Source: Arachnopeziza araneosa
Lineage: Eukaryota; Ascomycota; Leotiomycetes; Helotiales; Arachnopezizaceae
DNA length: 64,000 nucleotides
Direction of reading: 5' to 3'
Assembly (NCBI GenBank): GCA_003988855.1
Contig: QYAI01000004.1
Coordinates: forward strand, 744,001 to 808,000
This document shows, one piece after another, positions 10,163 through 22,662 of the stretch. The translations under genes were made by a program, and so were the position numbers. Within the stretch, counting starts at the first letter, position 1, and every line of letters starts with the position of its first letter. The notes beneath the pieces are model-generated. The model saw only the letters and a list, made by a program, of their open reading frames with translations. It searched no databases and had not been told where the DNA came from.

Positions 10163-12898
10163 CGAGTATGAAGGGGCATAGATAAATAAGTACTTACATT
10201 TTGTCTGATATGAAGCTTAAAGGCTTCTATTGCCGAGATAAAGTTTCGACAATAAGGTAATCGAAAGATTAGTTTCTTCTTACAAGAAGAAAATACTGCG
10301 GTTTAACAGCGACGACGATAGTAGTAAGTGCTTACTTTATCCTCGTAGAGAGAACTGTTTCATGTAAGTATTCACAACCAGATAATCAGATGCTTGGTCG
10401 GCTGTAGCAGTGAGTAAAGTATTCGTGTAAGGAGGAGAAAGTAGCTGCGAGGAGTAGTCCAGTGCAGGTAGCAAGAGTAGTGCTCGATGGGCTTTCTTTG
10501 CGATAGAGAACAGGCAAGTATGACCTAGGGCGAATATCTGAAGACGTTAGGATCGGTCATGAAGGAGACGATCTGGTTATGGGAGCATGGTTGTAGTTAC
10601 CTCCTTGAAGTGACGGTCAAATACCAAGAATTGGTTCAATCTGAACTCGCGACGAGCTCCTCTTCTACACTCTAGGAGATAGAGCCTTGAACTAGGTGGC
10701 GAGGATGTTAGGATACAGTCTGTACAAGAAACAAGACTAGAGGATATGGTTGTAACTACGCTTCAAATTGATCAGACGTGCGGAAGATGTTCTTTCGAAG
10801 TCAAGACCGTGTCGCGACTAAGGTCTTGAAAAGAGACGGTATGCTTTCCCTCGATTGAGCTTGACTGGCTTCCGAATAGGAAGCTTTGATATGTTTCAAA
10901 ACGTTCTTGAATGAAGGTATAAGCTTCCTGATGCTTAATCTCTTGGAGGGAGAATTAAGTGGAAGGGAGTGTTTTGTTTTGAATGTGTGGATAGGAACGT
11001 GTTTGTTTTGATTTGGAGAAATTATTGTGCGACCGGAAGAAGGAAGTAATGACCGACGATATCGGAGCCTCATTCTCAAAGACCGATGTTATTTAGGACA
11101 TGTGGTGTCAAGAGGCGGCCGATTATACCAGCGGCCGCAATATGTGAAGAGTGGTCTGTCAGGAGGGAGAAGGGAGAGGGAAAACCCAGAAATACAAGAG
11201 AGGAAATTGGAAGTATACAGGGAGCTTTCCAGATAAATCTTGGGTTAATCATATCTGGAATAGGAATTGTCTCAATCAGAGGATATCACTTGAAAGATAT
11301 TAAGAAGGCCAGACTTGTGGCCCATACCTTGCTAGGATATAATTTGAAGGATAGCTAATGAGGGATCTGCTAAGAAAATGGGAAACGTAGTAGAATATTA
11401 AGCAGAATATACAATATCTGGTCAGTAACATGCAAGGGGAACCTAAGAAACATATTTCTTGGTATTCAGTGAAGAACTTATAGCAAAAAGATATTCAGTT
11501 TGATATTTTCAATGCAATGAACAATCAAATCTAACACAAGGAGAATGATTTGTATGAAAGCTAAAAGTTTGTAAGATTTAACAACGTTTGAGTTTGCAGG
11601 AACAAGAAGCTCCAATGATGTTAAATTTACAAAAACGTTGTGAGGAAGTTGCTCTTAAAATTTCAGATCTAGAGAACAAGATGGCTTGTACGTGAAATCA
11701 AAAGACTAGGAAAGAGTGTAGCTATTAAGTAAGACGTTTGAAGGCAAGAACAAGCTGCAAGCCGCGGCCAACCAATTCGGAAAGGGGATCTGGCAAGATT
11801 CGCTTGAATCATATTACACCTAACAGCTCCAAACAGCGTCATATGGGAATCAAAGAACGGTGAAGGAGTGTACCCGAGTCAGGTTCGCAGAAGTAAAAAC
11901 TGCACCTCATCGGCGTGAAAGGGGCTTTAGCGAGTCTCGCTTAACCCCACGTCTGTCAGACTATCAGATTGCTAGGCCTTATAACCTTAGTAAAGCGCCG
12001 CAGACTGATTCGTTTGCGAGTAGAAGTTGCAAAAGTGAAATAAATTGGTTCGGCTTCATACTCGAATGATATTTTGATTTCAATTGTCAATGCGGGGCGT
12101 GGGGACGACCGGAGACGGGGGTGGAACATGAGCTAGTACTCGACCCTACTTGATTTTTTAGAAGCTCCTTGGTCAGGGAACCATGTTTCAAAGCTGTTTT
12201 ACAGATCAAATTAGATTACGGAAATCACTCCTGCAATTGACTGTATGTGAAAGTGGTTCAGGACCTAACGGAAACAGGTGGAAAATTAATGGCTGGTGTC
12301 CGCACTTCTTGCCTGTTGTAGCTTGAAAAAAACGTTAATTCAATGCAAAGAAATTCCGTAATCAGGTATTCAGAAATATAAAGCACTGTTAAAGATGGCT
12401 GAATAATGCAAACCCCTTTTTGACTCGAAGCATACAGGTAAAAACTCTTGCGGGGGTCTACGGTTGATTGGTAGGTAGCCTTTATAGTTCTCATTCGTTG
12501 CTGGCCGGAATGCGCTTTTCCGCTGAGCTGTGGAAAGACTCTATGAATTGTAAGATGCCAAAGAGCCTTGAATGTCTGCCCACTCTAGAATCTTTTACGC
12601 CCCGACTAAATTCTATTGCAATGGTAAATTTCCTGAGGCTCTTTTCTGTTTCAATTGATCGCCAAACTTATGGGAAAGGTCAATCCTTAAGGCTTGTTCA
12701 TAAGTTTGACCACAAGCTAATTACTTTGCTGCACTAAATAGGAGTATTACATGGAGCTACCAAATCAAAATCCACTTCATCCTGCCATCTAGACCTAATA
12801 CGCCTCCTCCGAGATACTAGGCAATTATCATACGATTCTCCATCTCTTATCCACTTCGTAGTATATTTTAATGGTTAAGTGTGACTCAAGATACCTAC

Positions 12899-14101
12899 CT
12901 AATTACCCTTGCTAACGTGCAACAATACTCTTGGCCAACTTGCGGTGTTGATTTCACCGGCAACTGGCTTTGCGGATTGCTCTTCAAGGTCTACTTCTTC
13001 AGTCCTCTTCACCACCTCTGTCATCTTCATTCCAACATAGCCCCCTACTCCAACACCAGCCCAGAAACTCCTATCTCTGCTTCTCGGCCCCCATGACCAG
13101 CCACCACCTACTCTGATAGGGGGATGATAGTAGCGAAACGAGAATACAGCTGTTACTGTGCCAATCAGGTAGCCAAATAGTATGTCGAATCCATGATGTC
13201 TGAAGTCTGAGTAGCGAGTCGAAGCTATGTAAACAGAAGTTAAAACTGGCACGATGGCAAAGGTGAGGAGGTAGACTGGAGGTGCTGCAGACTGATTCCG
13301 TGCCGCTACAATGGTGTCTTTCTGATCTGTTTGCTTCAAAGTTTGGTCGGAGGAATTGGTCCCTACAGAACGCTCGGCTTCTGTTGTTCTGGAGGGAAAC
13401 GCAGCATAAGGAGACTTGTCTTGGCTAGAGAGTGAAGTTGCCAGGTAAGGAATCGTGATGGCAAGTCTCGAGCAGACGAACAAGCTCAAGTAGATGAGAC
13501 CAGCGGCGGAGAAGGAGGAGTGACCGGATGGAAAACTGCGAAAACCGTCGTTCACTGTCGACGAATCGGTGTTTGTGCATATCGCTGCCGAGACAAGATC
13601 CGTCCCTCCATAACCTCCAAGTTTGTTTTCCACCGCATTCATGATATCCGGAACGCAACGAGAGAGGAGATCCGGCCGTGGTTTGCCAATCAGATTCTTC
13701 ATTGCATTGGTAATAAGGAATGCTAACATAAGAGAAAGTGCTAGTCCAAGCCATCCTGTATGCCATTCCCAAAGTTTCCGCCTCCATATCAATACCTTCG
13801 GCGTCGATTTTGAAACTGTTGGACCAGGAATGAGGAGGAGGCAGAGGAGTAATATGATTCCAGCTGGAATTGCGAGACCACATATGATAAGAAGGGCAGT
13901 GGAAATTTTCTCCTGTGTTTGCAAAGGGAAACTAATATCAGGATTTGACAAGGAGAAGGGCCGTTTGTTCGGCGTCCGGTAGGAGAAGATTCCACCAATG
14001 CCAGCGGCAATTATGATGACTATCCAATCAAAAATATAAGAGACTACCACTGTAGTCGATATTCGGCCGCTGTTGCGGCTTGATCTGATGTTCGATCTCA
14101 T
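12899..14101 (-). CDS. PAP2-family lipid phosphatase (diacylglycerol pyrophosphatase-like)
   Basis: Predicted integral-membrane lipid phosphate phosphatase of the Dpp1/Lpp1 type, which removes phosphate from diacylglycerol pyrophosphate, phosphatidate or lysophosphatidate. It is an intronless frame of 400 aa from ATG at 14101; the frame extends 7 codons upstream, but only to a TTG. All three PAP2 signature motifs are present: KNLIGKPRP (about 135-143), PSGH (about 191-194, with the catalytic His) and STRYSDFRHHGFD (about 294-306, with the nucleophilic His). About six hydrophobic segments are visible, three before and three around the motifs. A polar insert of about 50 residues (roughly 225-273) between motifs 2 and 3 and the hydrophilic C-terminal tail are variable features. 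Substrate preference cannot be read from sequence. Confidence 0.92.
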   Translation of the reverse strand: MRSNIRSSRNSGRISTTVVVSYIFDWIVIIIAAGIGGIFSYRTPNKRPFSLSNPDISFPLQTQEKISTALLIICGLAIPAGIILLLCLLLIPGPTVSKSTPKVLIWRRKLWEWHTGWLGLALSLMLAFLITNAMKNLIGKPRPDLLSRCVPDIMNAVENKLGGYGGTDLVSAAICTNTDSSTVNDGFRSFPSGHSSFSAAGLIYLSLFVCSRLAITIPYLATSLSSQDKSPYAAFPSRTTEAERSVGTNSSDQTLKQTDQKDTIVAARNQSAAPPVYLLTFAIVPVLTSVYIASTRYSDFRHHGFDILFGYLIGTVTAVFSFRYYHPPIRVGGGWSWGPRSRDRSFWAGVGVGGYVGMKMTEVVKRTEEVDLEEQSAKPVAGEINTASWPRVLLHVSKGN

Positions 14102-14847
14102 GTTTTTGTGCTGAATTTGCAATGGAAGGTTTAGACAAAGAAGATGCAGAGGCGACTTATGAAACTTGTTGAAGGTTCATTAAGGGGAATTTGAAGGCGA
14201 TGAAGTGTTTATTGAGCATACGTGGGGATATGACTCTCGACTGATGTGATTGGGTTGGTGGGCAAGCCAAGCTCTACTTAAAGAGAGGCGACTCCCTAAT
14301 TGGCAAAGATGCACGCAACCACGCTGGTGGCTGAGGATATGACATTGGACAGCCAAGCCACCTTTGGCGTCTGGGTACAGTGTAACCACTCCCCAGACCA
14401 GGCGCCTCTCGCTCGTGCTGCAAGTCTCATACTTACTACCTAGGTAAGCAACGAGACTGTCATTGCCTTCAAGGTTCTTTGCGAAGTTTCTGATACAAAT
14501 CTTCAACTGTGAGTGTTGGGAAGAGAGTGTATCCTCGCTAGTAGAAATGAGCGATCATCTTTATGCTCCAAAGTCATTCTTCAACCAAGCGCCTTTTGGT
14601 TTTTGGTTCCTTTTAGATTCTGTTGCCGAAGCAGCTTCACATTAGTCCGGCATGATTGGCTGCGTGCGGCCTCTCACTATCTCCGATGAATGCTTATTAA
14701 TCACAGCATCAACCATTTTTCCTATTCCGTCCAACAGTCTCAGTGTCATGACTGTTTAGTATTTTAACAGTTGATGCATCCGGTTATCCGCCAAGGTAAG
14801 GCATCTCCTCAGGTAGATATATATTATTTTACTTCTTTCCTTACAAC
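14102..14847. other. intergenic, divergent promoters
   Basis: Shared upstream region of the leftward PAP2 gene and the rightward aldo-keto reductase. A TATATA element lies near 14816, about 30 nt before the reductase ATG. The open frames here (14180-14645) show no coding features. Confidence 0.45.
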
Positions 14848-16026
14848 ATGTTTGTTCGCACATCTCGGTTTTCTGCCACAACAACATCAAGACTCCTGCA
14901 AGTTGCTTCTCAAGTCACGAGTACACAGAGACGAAATATGGCTTCTATTACTCAACACGAACTCAATACTGGTGCCAAAATCCCGGCGATTGGTTTTGGA
15001 ACATGGCAAGACAAAGTAGGGCCTACTGAATCGCTGAATTTTGCCTTGGTGCCGAACTGACTTGAGTAAAGGATGACCAGGAAAAAGCTGTTACCGAGGC
15101 ATTGAAGGCCGGATATCTTCACATTGACACTGCACATAGTCCGCTACTACATTCCAATGTTTCTTTCAAATGCTGAAATCAATAGTCTACGGTACGGAAC
15201 CCATGGTAGGAGCGGCAATCAAGAAATCTGGAATTGAGCGATCAAAGCTCTTTATCACAACTAAGCTATGGAACAACAAGCATAAGCCTGACGATGTTGA
15301 ATCTGCTCTCGACGAGTCTCTCCAGGATCTGGGAATGGATTACGTCGATCTCTACTTGATGCATTGGCCCAACGCATTCCAACCCGGAGATGTTATGTTT
15401 CCTAAGGATAAGGATGGAAATGCAGTCACAGCAGACATCTCATACATTGATACTTGGAAGGCTATGGAGAAGCTAGTTACGACAGGAAAGACCAAGGCTA
15501 TCGGCATTTCAAATTTCTCAAAGACCGAAGTCGAAAATCTGCTGAAGGAGGCTACGATTGTGCCTGCTGCACATCAATTAGAATGTCACCCGTGGCTGCA
15601 ACAAAAGGAATTTTGTGAGTGGCACAAGAGTAAGGGCATTCATATTCAGCAGTACTCTCCATTTGGAAATCAAAACCAGATCTACGACGCTGGGAAGAAC
15701 ATGGGCAAGTTAATGGTATATGCAAATTCTCGTATATTCAAGCTGTACTAACAAAATAGGATGATCCTATACTTGTCGAAATTGGCAAGAAGTACAATAG
15801 AACAGGTGCTCAAGTCGCACTTGCGTGGGGCATTGCGCATGGCCACTCCGTCCTCCCGAAGTCAAAAACACCTTCCAGATTGAAGCAGAATCTAGGAGGT
15901 GATTTCAAGCTCGAGTCGGAAGATCTGGAAAAGATTGATGGTATTGACAAAAAATTGAGATTCAGCGATCCTAGCAAAGCATTTGGATACAATTTCTACA
16001 CTGACTTGGATGGGAAGAGGAATTGA
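14848..16026 (+). CDS. aldo-keto reductase, possible mitochondrial/cytosolic dual start
   Basis: NADPH-dependent carbonyl reductase of the AKR superfamily with a TIM-barrel fold. The exons are 14848-15015, 15072-15138, 15186-15715 and 15760-16026, giving 343 aa, all in phase; intron 2 has a weaker GTCCGC donor. The catalytic tetrad is visible: Asp in HIDTAH, Tyr in IYGTE (restored across intron 2), Lys in TTKLW and His in LMHWP. The C-terminal cofactor region contains SVLPKSKTPSRL. The first 30 residues are Arg/Ser/Thr-rich without acidic residues, like a mitochondrial presequence. A second in-frame ATG at 14938 (MASITQ) begins the usual AKR N-terminus, so alternative initiation could give two locations. 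The physiological substrate is unknown. It is separated by 0.8 kb from the ABC transporter, with no evident functional link. Confidence 0.93.
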
Positions 16027-16856
16027 TAGGGTTATAACTTGCAAAAGTATGTCAACAAATTTACTGTAACAAATTTCAAGACTTTCGATGTCCTCTCACG
16101 AAGTAGATGTGTTTGTCGATCTTTTGCTACCTATCCAGTCAATGATCGAGACTGGAAGCGGGATTAAAGGAAAAGAAGTAGTGCCAAGATGGTTGTAAAG
16201 TGATATCACCGTTATCAGCGTACAATGCAGATCTATGCGTCAGTCAAAGTGAGTTCTGGATGAGATTTTGGACTCGTTCACGTCAAAGATTCACGGAAAG
16301 ATTCCGATGTTGTACAGAGTCCGAGTGATGCCGAGCCTAATCGCGAGGTTGCCACCTTTTCTCGCCCGCTTTCCCTAAAATAGACGCGGTACACCTAGAA
16401 GTAGATTTTCAGCTAAAATTCAACCTCGCAATTAACGCGGAAAAGATACGTTGAATAATGGTGCCGGCCTCCCGAAATCCCCACTATTCTTCTAAATCGG
16501 TTCTTGCGCCATCATTTCGTCACCGGCGCAGTTGCAAAATCTCTCCGTGGCAGGAGGAACCAATCACGACAGAGCAGCCCATCGTCTTAGAAAGCAACTC
16601 TGAGAGAGATGATGCTCCTCTACTGGGCTCTCAAGCAGAACATGGTTGCTCATGTCCTTGGTACACCGTATTCGATATAACGCCAAGGGGGTTTGTTCGC
16701 CAAGTCATTTGTTGATTTCAAAGCTCCTTTCTCTTCTCGTGGATCTGGTGGCCTATTTATGTGCTGTCCCGTCACCTACAGTTCGAACCAACTCATTGTC
16801 ATTCTTACAAAGTTTCATATTCAGTTTTCATTTTCACCATCTTTGCTATCACCAAA
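16027..16856. other. intergenic, transporter promoter
   Basis: Upstream DNA of the ABC transporter. Open frames at 16458-16856 run into the transporter's first exon but lack supporting features. No recognisable drug-response element was found by eye. Confidence 0.4.
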
Positions 16857-19800
16857 ATGTTCTACACAAAGTCAGACCGCATGTTTACAGAGAGCGCGGA
16901 AGGCCGTGAAGGCACTCGCGCTCATCTGCACAATGTTGATGACACTCAAGAGGGGCCTCATCAACCTGATGGAGCTTTAACTCCTGGGAGCGAAGAGTGT
17001 AGAGAGGGGATGTGGGGAGAAAGAGACATGGGCGGTCCTGTCAATTTACGGAGTGCGATGATTGATTACGAAGGAATGAAGCGGGAGCTTTCGAACCTCT
17101 CTAAAACTCGAACTCGTTCTCGTTCAGTAGGAACCAATGCGCGTTCTGGTTTAAGGAATATCCGAACGAATGGAAGCCAACGATCCAGGATGACTGCCGA
17201 GATACGTCCAGAGCCTGATCTTGAAGCGCAGCTTGACGATGCCGAGAAAGAAGAGGAGATAGCCGATGGTAGCGATGAGGATTTTGAGTTGGGAGATTTC
17301 CTGAAAGATGGGCACTTTGAGAAACGACAGGAAGGAAGGTCGGCTAAGAAAGTTGGAGTTGTCTATAAAAACTTGACAGTGAAAGGAGTTGGTGCAACAA
17401 CTACTTTGGTAAAGACGTTGCCTTCAGCAATCCTAGGTGTAAGAAATCTCCAACAATTTTCTCAGTCCAGAGGTTTATCAACAGGGAGATGCCTGGGTCC
17501 GAACAGAGCTAACATATACGTCTTCAGACATTTGGACCCGATCTCTATAAGATTCTGTCCAGGTTCATTCCAGCTCTACCAAATCTGGGAACAGCAAGCG
17601 AGGAACGAGATCTCATTCATGATTTCACCGGTGTTGTGCGAGACGGAGAGATGCTTCTTGTCCTGGGCCGACCAGGAAGCGGATGCAGCACGTTTTTGAA
17701 AGCCGTCACTAATAAACGAGAATCATTTGCTGCGGTAAAGGGTGAGGTATCCTATGGTGGAATATCTGCTCAAGAACAAGCAAAGAACTACAGAGGTGAA
17801 GTTACTTATAACGAGGAGGATGATAGCCATTTACCTAGCCTTACGGTGGAACAAACTCTTGAGTTTTCTTTGCTTAACAAAACAAAGAAGCATGCTAAAG
17901 GAGATATTCCGGTTATCATTACTGCCTTGTTAAAGATGTTTGGCATCTCGCATACTCGGCATACCCTAGTCGGAGATGCATTCGTTCGCGGTGTATCCGG
18001 AGGAGAAAGAAAACGGGTATCGATCGCGGAAACTCTGGCAACGAAATCCGCAGTGGTTGCTTGGGATTCTGCAACTCGAGGGCTTGACGGTACGTCTCAT
18101 CCGTGTCAAAGTGAAGTTTTGAAGCGCTGTTTCTTGAGTTACATCAGCATACACGAATGTCTCAAAGCTGCTTGTACACTCAACCGGATTCTTCACTACG
18201 CCTTAAACTATGCTGACTCTAAGACCTTGAATTAGCATCTACGGCCCTTGATTATGCAAAATCACTTCGGGTTATGACAGATATTAGCAACAGAACTACT
18301 TTGGTCACGCTTTACCAAGCTGGAGAAGGTATCTATGATCTTATGGACAAGGTTCTGGTCATAGATGAAGGGCGAATGGTCTACCAAGGTCCAGCAAAAG
18401 CCGCAAAGAAATACTTCCAAGATCTTGGTTACTATTGCCCGGATCGGCAGACCACAGCGGATTTTCTTACAGCTTCTACTGATCCTAAAGAACGACGATT
18501 TCGCGAAGATTTTGATGAGCCAATTCCAAAAGGTTCGGTTGAGTTAGAAAAGGCCTTCCGAGAAAGCAAAGACTACCAAAATGTTCTTCACGACGTCGAA
18601 TCATATGATGAAATGCTTCATGAGACCGATCATGCCGACGCTCGTGCGTTCAAGCAATCTGTTCGAGAAACGAAGTCGAAAACTGTCTCCAAACAGTCGA
18701 GCTATACGGTTTCTTTTGTACGCCAGGTGATGGCTTGCACTAAGCGGGAAATCTGGCTTACATTTGGTGACAAGACCACTCTTTACACTAAATTTTTCAT
18801 AATAATAGCAAATGCGTTCCTTGTGGGGTCGCTGTTTTATGGTCAATCAAACGACACCGAAGGGGCCTTCTCTAGAGGTGGCACACTCTTTTTCTCCATC
18901 CTCTTTCTCGGATGGCTTCAACTGTCAGAGTTGATGAAAGCCGTTTCAGGAAGAACGATAATTGCTAGGCATAACGATTACGCTTTCTATCGACCTTCGG
19001 CAGTTGTGATTGCGAGGGTTATCCAAGACCTTCCTATGATCTTTTGCCAAGTTGTTCCGTTTTCGATAATCATGTACTTCCTAGGTGGCCTTGACGTGGA
19101 TGTTAGTAAATTCTTCATTTACTTTCTATTCATTTACAGTACGACCATCTGCGTTACGGCTTTATATCGGATGTTTGCTGCTCTGTCACCAACGATTGAC
19201 GATGCTGTTCGATTTTCTGGTCTCGCTCTTAACTTACTTATTTTTTACGTTGGATATGTTATTCCACGGCCTCAATTGTTATCTAAATATATCTGGTTTG
19301 GTTGGCTGTATTGGGTCAACCCTATCTCGTACAGCTTCGAATCTGTTCTTACGGATGAGTTCTATAACAAAAACTTGGATTGTGCGGCATCAGCAATTGT
19401 CCCAAGTGGACCTGAGTATACGAATCGGGCTTATCAAGGATGTGCAGCCGCAGGTGCGGAAGTTGGCTCCCTGAACATACCTGGATCAAGATACCTCAGC
19501 GAGTCATTCAACTACTCTCGAGACAACCTGTGGAGGAACTTTGGAGTAATAATCGCCTTCACTGCTTTGTATATTCTAATCACGACAATTGCCTCCGAGC
19601 TTTTCAGCTTCACTTCCGAAGGAGGTGGTGTTTTCGAATTCAAGAAATCAGCAGCTTCCAAGCAGAAAGCCAAGGTAGCAAATGCACCTCAAGATGAAGA
19701 GAAAGGTGTGAATCATCATCCTACAAGCGGAAGTTCCTCTCAGACTTCTCAAACTCTTGGTGGTGCTCAAGAAGAACAAGAAGAAGTTCTTCAAGAAATA

Positions 19801-21951
19801 TCTGGATCCGAAAGCGTGTTTACCTGGCAGGATGTTGAATATACCGTTCCCTACATGGGGGGAGAGCGCAAACTTCTGAATCGAATTGATGGTTATGCAA
19901 AACCCGGGCTTATGGTTGCCCTGATGGGCGCATCTGGAGCTGGAAAAACTACGCTTCTAAACACATTGTCACAGAGAAATCATAGACTTGGAGTTGTAGG
20001 AGGCGATATGCTTGTGGATGGTAGACCTCTCGGTACAGAATTTCAACGAGGAACCGGATTTTGTGAACAAATGGACTTGCATGATGGCACTGCCACAATT
20101 AGAGAAGCGCTCGAGTTCTCTGCAGTCCTAAGACAAGACAGAAATATCCCCAGAGCGGAGAAGATCGAGTATGTTGACAAAATCGTTGATCTTCTAGAGC
20201 TTGGAGAGATTCAGGATGCTTTAATCAGATCACTGGGTGTAGAGCAGAAGAAACGTGTCACAATAGGCGTCGAATTGGCAGCGCGGCCAAATTTACTACT
20301 ATTTCTTGATGAACCTACCTCTGGTCTCGATAGTCAGTCGGCCTACAACATCGTTCGCTTCCTTAAGAAACTGGCACGTTCAGGTCAAGCTATTGTCTGT
20401 ACGATACACCAACCTTCCTCTGTCCTCATTCAAGAATTCGATATGATTCTTGCCTTGAATCCAGGTGGAAATACATTTTACTTTGGTCCTGTGGGTGAAA
20501 ACGGCTCTGAAGTTATCAAGTACTTCGCAGATAGAGGCGTTCAATGTCCACCGACCAAAAATGTGGCCGAGTTCATTCTTGAGACAGCTGCGAAAGGTGG
20601 TAGGCGGGAAGACGGTAAAAGATTGAATTGGAACGAAGAATGGCTTAACTCTGAAGAGGCGAAGAAAGTTAAGCTGGAAATCACACGTATTAATGAAGAA
20701 AGGATCAAGGTACAGCCCCCTGCTGCAGGTACTCAGCATGACTTTGCTTCTCCTGTTCTGCTACAGACTATGGAATTGACAAGACGGCTGTTCACTAATT
20801 ACTGGAGAGATCCGTCTTATCTTTACGGAAAGTAAGCATTTTGTCCTCGATAATATCTCCTCCAACACCACTTTCTGGCAAATGCTGACCGTTTTAGGCT
20901 CTTCACCTCTGTCATCATTGGGATATTCAATGGATTCACATTCTGGCAACTTGGATACAGCATCACTGATATGCAAGATCGAATGTTCACAGTTTTCTCA
21001 ATCATACTCCTCCCTCCCACTATCGTCAACGGTGTGGTGCCAAAATTCTACCAGAACAGAGCACTCTGGGAGGCCCGTGAGCTGCCTTCCAGAATCTACG
21101 GATGGGTTGCTTTTTGTACCGCCAATATAGTGGCCGAGATCCCAATTGCCATTGTAGGAGCTACAATATATTGGGTTTTGTGGTATTGGCCAACCGGCCT
21201 CTCAACTAATTCGTCAACTTCTGGTTATGTCTTCCTGATGACCATGCTTTTCGTAAGTTTTTGTTCTATTCCCGTTTATATTGTCATCAAACTAACTGCT
21301 CAGTTTATTTTCCAAGCTTCTTGGGGACAGTGGAGTAAGTAGATCAACAAATCACACCTAAAACCGAACACTAACAACGTCTCAGTCTGTGCATTCGCGC
21401 CATCTTTTACAGTCATATCTAACGTCCTCCCATTCTTCTTCGTAATGTTCTCCCTCTTTAACGGCGTAATTCGTCCCTACACGCAACTTTCACCTATCTG
21501 GCGTTACTGGGTCTATTACATGAATCCATCCACTTATTGGATCGGCGGTGTCCTCTCAGCAACCCTCTCCAACACCCCCGTCAAATGTGCTCCTCAAGAA
21601 GCCGCGTACTTCAACCCGCCTCCTGAGCAAACCTGCTCCTCCTACGCCGCAACTTTCATCAGCCAAGCCACTGGCTATCTTACAAATCCCGATGCAACGG
21701 CGAATTGTGGCTATTGCCCATATAGCAGCGGCGAAGATTACATGCAGACGCTGAATATCAAGCCTGGGGATAAGTGGAGAGATTTTGGCATCTTTCTGAC
21801 GTTTTGCGTGAGCAATTGGATACTTGTTTACTTCTTTATTTATACGGTTAGAATCCGGGGCTGGAGTTTTGGGTTTGGATATATTTTTAGCAAGGTGGGA
21901 AATTTTATAAACGCCATTAAGGGAATGTTTAAAGGTAGCGGGAGGAGATAG
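16857..21951 (+). CDS. full-length PDR-type (ABC-G) ABC transporter
   Basis: Predicted plasma-membrane efflux pump with NBD-TMD-NBD-TMD order, as in Pdr5/Snq2-type drug and metabolite exporters. The exons are 16857-17438, 17528-18089, 18236-20831, 20898-21252, 21304-21334 and 21386-21951, giving 1563 aa, all in phase. NBD1 has the usual PDR degeneracies: Walker A GRPGSGCST (Cys where Lys is canonical, about 241-249), signature SGGERKR (351-357) and WDSATRGLD (373-381). NBD2 has canonical GASGAGKTT (946-953) and Walker B FLDEPTSGLD (about 1072), with a degenerate signature LGVEQKKR. Each half ends in about six membrane segments, and Cys-rich extracellular loops precede the last helix of each TMD. 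The acidic, Ser/Arg-rich N-terminus before NBD1 is typical. Exon 5 is only 31 nt. Substrates cannot be inferred. Confidence 0.94.
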
Positions 21952-22662
21952 AGGGCAAGAAGGGTTAGAAAAAAGACTGTTTGAACTAGTTGTGCGAGAA
22001 TTTTCATTATCCAGCAGTTTAACTTGGCGTCGAGGATCTAAAGAATAACATAGTTAGAATACCATAGATGAGTTTAAAGATACTATTTGATAATGTCAGC
22101 CAAATTAACACTCTTGGATCTTACCTACCTATTTATTCTACTATAGGTGAAATGCTCAAGTGAACTCGCTCCTTGCCGATAGAAGAAGGTCATCTTTGAA
22201 CTTTCGTTTATTTTCTTCATCTCTAAAGTCACGCTTTCAATTTTTTACGTTGGTAGTCGGGAGTTCAAAGATTGTAGATTTAGATTTTAAGTTTGTGGAG
22301 TCGCAACAGAAAGGCAGAGGCTGTCAAACCACATCCCTATCCTTTGGATTTTAGTTGACAATCGGAAAGTAGCAGCCAAAGTCGGAGACAATGAGATCAC
22401 ATTCTTACTCGTCAAGTTGCCGTGAGAATCCAAGTCCTAGAACGGCTGGGATGTCATTACATCAGAATGACTACCCTGGTGTTTTATTGACGAGTTTAAA
22501 GAGCTATTTACTTCCATTGTTAGTAGAGCTGATGGTACATATACTACATCTAATGTCCAAAGGGGGGTTTCTAGCAATAATATCACACCACTTCCCAACC
22601 ATTCATTAATCATTAGAGTGAAGATTCGCCGAAAGTGCCGCTACTCAGATCAAAAATTACGC
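21952..22662. other. intergenic, convergent 3' ends
   Basis: AT-rich 3' flanks of the ABC transporter and Hsp78 genes. I see no gene or repeat. Confidence 0.5.

Larger units (their letters stand above)
9560..12898. other. 3.3-kb gene-poor region with minisatellites
   Basis: No supportable gene was found here. The left part holds two non-coding tandem arrays (annotated separately) and several GTAAG-type donors on the minus strand, near 10193 and 10330, that could belong to the missing 5' exons of the repetitive protein. The middle (about 11000-12100) is AT-rich, with short open frames interrupted by stops. A 33-codon Glu/Lys/Leu-rich stretch at 11597-11695 resembles a relic exon or coiled-coil fragment. 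The right end (12100-12898) is the 3' flank of the PAP2 gene and shows nothing else. Confidence 0.5.

Noticed and set aside
11027..11358. Open frames with a LGHVVSRGG-like string, considered as a Ty3/gypsy reverse transcriptase relic
   Set aside because: The resemblance is limited to a few residues; no other RT motif, LTR or target-site duplication is visible.
17690..17720. Cys in place of Lys in the first Walker A of the ABC transporter, considered as a loss of function
   Set aside because: This asymmetry is normal for the PDR subfamily, together with the degenerate signature in the second half.
12899..21951. PAP2 phosphatase, aldo-keto reductase and ABC transporter considered as part of a secondary-metabolite cluster
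   Set aside because: No backbone enzyme (PKS, NRPS, terpene cyclase) or pathway regulator is near; the genes are separated by 0.7-0.8 kb promoters and are common housekeeping types.
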